NCBI GenBank assembly: GCA_902773035.1
Contig: CACYDB010000222.1
Span: 1-9,317 of the forward strand
Length of the DNA: 9,317 nucleotides
Reading direction: 5' to 3'
From: an uncultured Ruminococcus sp.
Lineage (GTDB): Bacteria > Bacillota > Clostridia > Oscillospirales > Acutalibacteraceae
Shown: in pieces, positions 6,704 to 9,317 of the stretch
Layout of the letters: every line of letters starts with the position of its first letter
How positions within the stretch are numbered: the stretch's first letter is position 1
Notes under the pieces: model-generated
Told to the model about the DNA's origin: nothing
Databases searched by the model: none
What the model saw: the letters and a program-made list of their open reading frames with translations, nothing else
Position numbers and translations under genes: made by a program

Positions 6704-6719
6704 TGTTTCACGTGAAACA
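6704..6719 (+). other. parS: parS centromere site 2, upstream of parA
   Basis: This is a second exact copy of TGTTTCACGTGAAACA, here in non-coding DNA 98 bases before the parA start codon and 35 bases before the putative -35. ParB loaded here could spread over the parAB promoter and might autoregulate it. The two parS sites are 2171 bases apart. Confidence 0.95.
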
Positions 6720-6754
6720 ATTTTTAAAAAATAGAATAAAACTCAAAAAAACAC

Positions 6755-6783
6755 TTTAAATTTTCATTGTTTTATGGTACAAT
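6755..6783 (+). promoter_or_regulatory. Putative extended -10 promoter of parA-parB
   Basis: TATGG directly followed by TACAAT (6773-6783) is an extended -10 element. A weak -35 TTTAAA (6755-6760) sits 17 bases upstream. The preceding 35 bases are A/T-rich with A- and T-tracts, possibly an UP element or bend. The expected start is near 6790, leaving a leader of about 26 bases. Confidence 0.6.
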
Positions 6784-6816
6784 TTTCTACAGAACTATGA
6801 AATAAAAGGTGATTTT

Positions 6817-7581
6817 TTGTCTAAAGTAATTGCAATCGCAAACCAGAAGGGCGGAGTCGGTAAAACCACAACCGCGGTAAACCTTGCTGCTTGCCTGGGC
6901 GCGATGGGAAAACGCGTCCTGCTGATTGACGTTGACCCCCAGGGCAACGCCACCAGCGGTGTAGCTGTTGATAAGCGACAGCTCACAAAATCTACATACG
7001 ATTTGCTTGTGGACGATATAAAGGTTGAGGAGTGCCTGTTCGCGACTCAGTATCAAAACCTTCATATCCTGCCAAGCTCGCTTGACTTGGCGGCGGCGGA
7101 GCTCGAAATCGCGGATAAACCTCACCGCGAGTCACTGCTCAAAAACGCTGTTCTGCCCGTTAAGTACAACTACGACTACATCATTATCGACTGTCCGCCG
7201 TCGCTCGGACTTATCACTGCGAACGCGCTGACAATGGCTGACAGTATTCTCGTACCGATTCAGTGCGAGTATTATGCGCTCGAGGGACTGTCACAGCTTA
7301 TGAGCACAGTCCGCAGGGTAAAGCGTCAGTACAACGATTCCTTAGAGATCGAGGGAGTGCTGCTCACAATGTACGACGGCAGACTCAACCTCACTCAGCA
7401 GGTTGTAGAGGAAGTTAAAAAGTTCTTTCCGCGCAAGGTTTTCGCGACCGTTATTCCGCGCGGAGTCAGGTTATCGGAGGCGCCGTCCTTCGGTATGCCC
7501 GTAATATACTACGACAAATCCTGCAAGGGAGCCGCCGCTTACAGCGAGCTCGCCGCGGAGATTGTCGGAAAAGAGAGGTGA
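6817..7581 (+). CDS. parA: Chromosome-partitioning ATPase ParA (Soj)
   Basis: ParA/Soj is an ATP-dependent DNA-binding protein that ParB stimulates; in Bacillus it also regulates DnaA. The 254 residues are normal for the short chromosomal form without an N-terminal HTH. The deviant Walker A is KGGVGKTT (11-18), followed by DVDPQGN (38-44), with Walker B IIIDCPPS (122-129). R189 and R218, at the same numbers as the DNA-binding arginines of B. subtilis Soj, are present. The start is TTG: AAAGGTGA (6805-6812) ends four bases before it and the next residues SKVIAIANQ fit the family. It is seven bases from parB and shares a transcript with it. The nearby parS may give ParB-dependent control. Confidence 0.96.
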   Translation: MSKVIAIANQKGGVGKTTTAVNLAACLGAMGKRVLLIDVDPQGNATSGVAVDKRQLTKSTYDLLVDDIKVEECLFATQYQNLHILPSSLDLAAAELEIADKPHRESLLKNAVLPVKYNYDYIIIDCPPSLGLITANALTMADSILVPIQCEYYALEGLSQLMSTVRRVKRQYNDSLEIEGVLLTMYDGRLNLTQQVVEEVKKFFPRKVFATVIPRGVRLSEAPSFGMPVIYYDKSCKGAAAYSELAAEIVGKER

Positions 7582-7588
7582 GGGGTAA

Positions 7589-8440
7589 TTGGCTAAGCAG
7601 AAAAGAGGTCTGGGCAAGGGTCTCGGCGCGATTTTTATAGAGAACGAAACCGAGGACAGCTCAGCCAAGGTTACGCTCAAAATATCCGAGATACAGCCTA
7701 ACAGAGAACAGCCCCGCCGTGACTTTGACGAGGAGAGCCTTGCAAGCCTTGCCGAAAGCATAAAAGAGCACGGACTTATCCAGCCTATTCTCGTCCGACC
7801 GCTTTTAGAGGGCGGCTATCAGATCGTAGCGGGAGAGAGACGTTACCGCGCCTGTCAGCTCGCGGGGATAACGGAGGTTCCCGTATCGATCCGTGAGCTC
7901 ACCGAGCAGGAAACAATGGAGATCGCTCTGATTGAGAACTTACAGAGAGAAAATCTTAATCCGCTTGAAGAAGCCCTCGGCTACAAAAGACTTATGGACG
8001 AATACGATATGACTCAGGAGGAGGTCGCCGAGGTAGTCGGCAAATCACGCTCAGCCGTCGCGAACACGCTGAGACTTCTCAACCTTCCCGAGCCGCTGAC
8101 CGTTATGCTAAAGGACGGAGTGCTCAGCGCGGGTCACGCGAGAGCGCTTCTGACATTTGACAACGTTGACGATATGCTCAAGGCGGCGCATGAAATCGAG
8201 AGAACGGATATGTCTGTCCGCGAAATCGAAAAGCTCGCCAAAAAGCAGAGAAAAGAAAAAGTTGAACCGAAGCCCGTCAAGGTTCCGTCCTACTATAAAA
8301 TGGTTGAACAGACTTTGTCGGAATACCTCGGAAAAAAGGTAAAGGTAAATCCGCTGAAAAACAAAAAGGGCGGAACACTTTCAATAGAATTTTACAGCGA
8401 CGACGACTTGAAGGATTTAGCCGCGAAGCTGGGAGAATAA
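7589..8440 (+). CDS. parB: Chromosome-partitioning protein ParB (Spo0J)
   Basis: ParB/Spo0J is a CTP-dependent clamp that loads at parS, spreads along DNA, recruits SMC and activates ParA. The 283 residues follow the usual layout. The N-terminal RGLGKGLGAIF (6-16) stimulates the ParA ATPase. The CTPase domain has GERR (82-85) and ENLQR (116-120). The helix-turn-helix spans about 141-164, and the C-terminal dimerisation domain has YLGKKVKV...GTLSIEFYSDDDL. Residues R154, T160 and G182 are the parS-type specificity residues, agreeing with two perfect parS sites in the window. The start is TTG at 7589, with GAGGTGA (7575-7581) overlapping the parA stop and seven bases to the start, which suggests coupled translation. 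serS follows after 10 bases. Confidence 0.97.
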   Translation: MAKQKRGLGKGLGAIFIENETEDSSAKVTLKISEIQPNREQPRRDFDEESLASLAESIKEHGLIQPILVRPLLEGGYQIVAGERRYRACQLAGITEVPVSIRELTEQETMEIALIENLQRENLNPLEEALGYKRLMDEYDMTQEEVAEVVGKSRSAVANTLRLLNLPEPLTVMLKDGVLSAGHARALLTFDNVDDMLKAAHEIERTDMSVREIEKLAKKQRKEKVEPKPVKVPSYYKMVEQTLSEYLGKKVKVNPLKNKKGGTLSIEFYSDDDLKDLAAKLGE

Positions 8441-8450
8441 GGAGTACATT

Positions 8451-9317
8451 ATGATCGATATTAAATTTTTAAGAGAAAACCCCGAAGTTGTTAAGGAAAA
8501 TATAAAGAAAAAGTTTCAGGACGATAAGCTCGGACTTGTTGACGAGGTAATCGAGCTTGACAAGCAGAGCAGAGAGGCTAAGGGTAAAGCCGACAGTCTC
8601 AGAGCTAACAGAAACAAGCTCTCAAAGCAGATCGGCGCTCTCTACGCTCAGGGCAAGCGCGATGAGGCGGAGGAGCTCAAGAAGGAGGTTTCCGCTCAGG
8701 GCGCCGAGCTCGAGGCGCTTGAGGCTCAGGAGGACAGACTCTCCAAAAAGGTAACTGACATTATGATGAGAATCCCGAACATCATCGACCCCTGCGTTCC
8801 CATCGGTAAGGACGACACAGAGAACGTTGAGGTTGAGCGTTTCGGCGAGCCCGTTGTACCCGAGTTTGAGGTTCCTTATCACACCGAGATCATGGAGAAG
8901 TTCGACGGTATCGACCTCGACTCAGCCCGTAAGGTTGCGGGCAACGGCTTCTACTATCTTATGGGCGATATCGCCAGACTTCACAGCGCGGTGATCTCAT
9001 ACGCGCGTGACTTTATGATCAACCGCGGCTTTACATACTGCGTACCGCCGTTTATGATCCGCTCCAACGTTGTAACGGGCGTTATGAGCTTTGCCGAGAT
9101 GGACGCTATGATGTACAAGATTGAGGGCGAGGACCTCTATCTTATCGGTACCTCCGAGCACAGTATGATCGGCAAATTCATTGACACAATGGTCAGGGAG
9201 GATGAGCTTCCGAAAACTCTCACAAGCTATTCGCCCTGCTTCAGAAAAGAGAAGGGCGCTCACGGAATCGAGGAGCGCGGCGTTTACAGGATCCACCAGT
9301 TTGAAAAGCAGGAGATG
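8451..9317 (+). CDS. serS: Seryl-tRNA synthetase, 5' part (runs off window)
   Basis: This enzyme charges tRNA-Ser with serine, using ATP, in the cytoplasm. The 289 visible residues begin MIDIKFLRENPEVVKENIKKKF. A long charged helical stretch (about 28-105) is the tRNA-binding coiled-coil arm. The class II catalytic core follows: motif 1 near 183-200 (ending PP), and motif 2 with FRKEKGAHG (264-272) and YRIHQFEKQEM (279-289). Motif 3 lies beyond the window. The serine-pocket stretch reads GTSEHSMIGKF rather than the TAEVPLTN of most bacterial enzymes, a form I associate with archaeal/eukaryotic-style sequences and with clostridial SerRS. AAGGAG (8439-8444) overlaps the parB stop, six bases before ATG. 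Co-transcription with parAB is likely. Identity is secure; the subgroup is inference. Confidence 0.95.
   Translation, partial: MIDIKFLRENPEVVKENIKKKFQDDKLGLVDEVIELDKQSREAKGKADSLRANRNKLSKQIGALYAQGKRDEAEELKKEVSAQGAELEALEAQEDRLSKKVTDIMMRIPNIIDPCVPIGKDDTENVEVERFGEPVVPEFEVPYHTEIMEKFDGIDLDSARKVAGNGFYYLMGDIARLHSAVISYARDFMINRGFTYCVPPFMIRSNVVTGVMSFAEMDAMMYKIEGEDLYLIGTSEHSMIGKFIDTMVREDELPKTLTSYSPCFRKEKGAHGIEERGVYRIHQFEKQEM

Noticed and set aside
6600..6816. Replication origin or DnaA-box cluster in the noc-parA spacer
   Set aside because: The spacer has A/T tracts and a parS, but I find no TTATNCACA boxes on either strand. oriC is more likely outside the window.

Overview
The window looks like chromosomal DNA from a gut-type, starch-using member of the Clostridia, most likely Ruminococcaceae/Oscillospiraceae (Ruminococcus-like). 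Three things suggest this. The gene order mnmE-mnmG-rsmG-noc-parA-parB is the classic origin-proximal Firmicutes order. Ribosome binding sites are of the AGGTGAT kind. The upstream gene encodes a surface-type protein with modules resembling starch-binding domains joined by Thr/Ala/Pro linkers. The genus is inference. All genes are on the + strand.

Region 1 (2-1561) is the 3' part of a large modular protein. It holds the end of one module, a long TTTAAP-repeat linker, a second copy of the module, a short Pro/Thr linker and an unrecognised C-terminal region. It ends just before a perfect 14-bp-stem terminator (1596-1634). A consensus-like promoter (1570-1598) overlaps that terminator and probably drives the next operon.

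Region 2 (1647-5627) is the tRNA/rRNA modification operon. MnmE and MnmG together modify U34 of tRNAs, and RsmG methylates 16S rRNA. It closes with a terminator at 5633-5666. A perfect parS site (TGTTTCACGTGAAACA, 4533-4548) is embedded in mnmG codons.

Region 3 (about 5667-8440) is the chromosome segregation and nucleoid occlusion region. A Noc-type ParB paralogue (5778-6599) comes first. A 217-bp spacer follows, with two hairpins, a second perfect parS (6704-6719) and an extended -10 promoter. Then come parA/soj (6817-7581) and parB/spo0J (7589-8440), both starting with TTG. The ParB and Noc helix-turn-helix regions carry the diagnostic residues for parS and for the Noc-binding site, respectively, at most of the known specificity positions. 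ParB should load at the two parS sites and ParA should act on ParB. Noc should bind separate CCCGGG-core sites; one candidate core lies in rsmG.

Region 4 (8451-9317) is the 5' part of a seryl-tRNA synthetase gene, 10 bp behind parB and probably co-transcribed. It runs off the window edge.

I see no CRISPR array, insertion sequence, tRNA, rRNA or clear DnaA-box cluster. Most of the window is a conserved housekeeping cluster. The less ordinary parts are the surface-protein gene beside it, the layered cis-elements (parS, candidate Noc sites, promoter-in-terminator) and the form of Noc.
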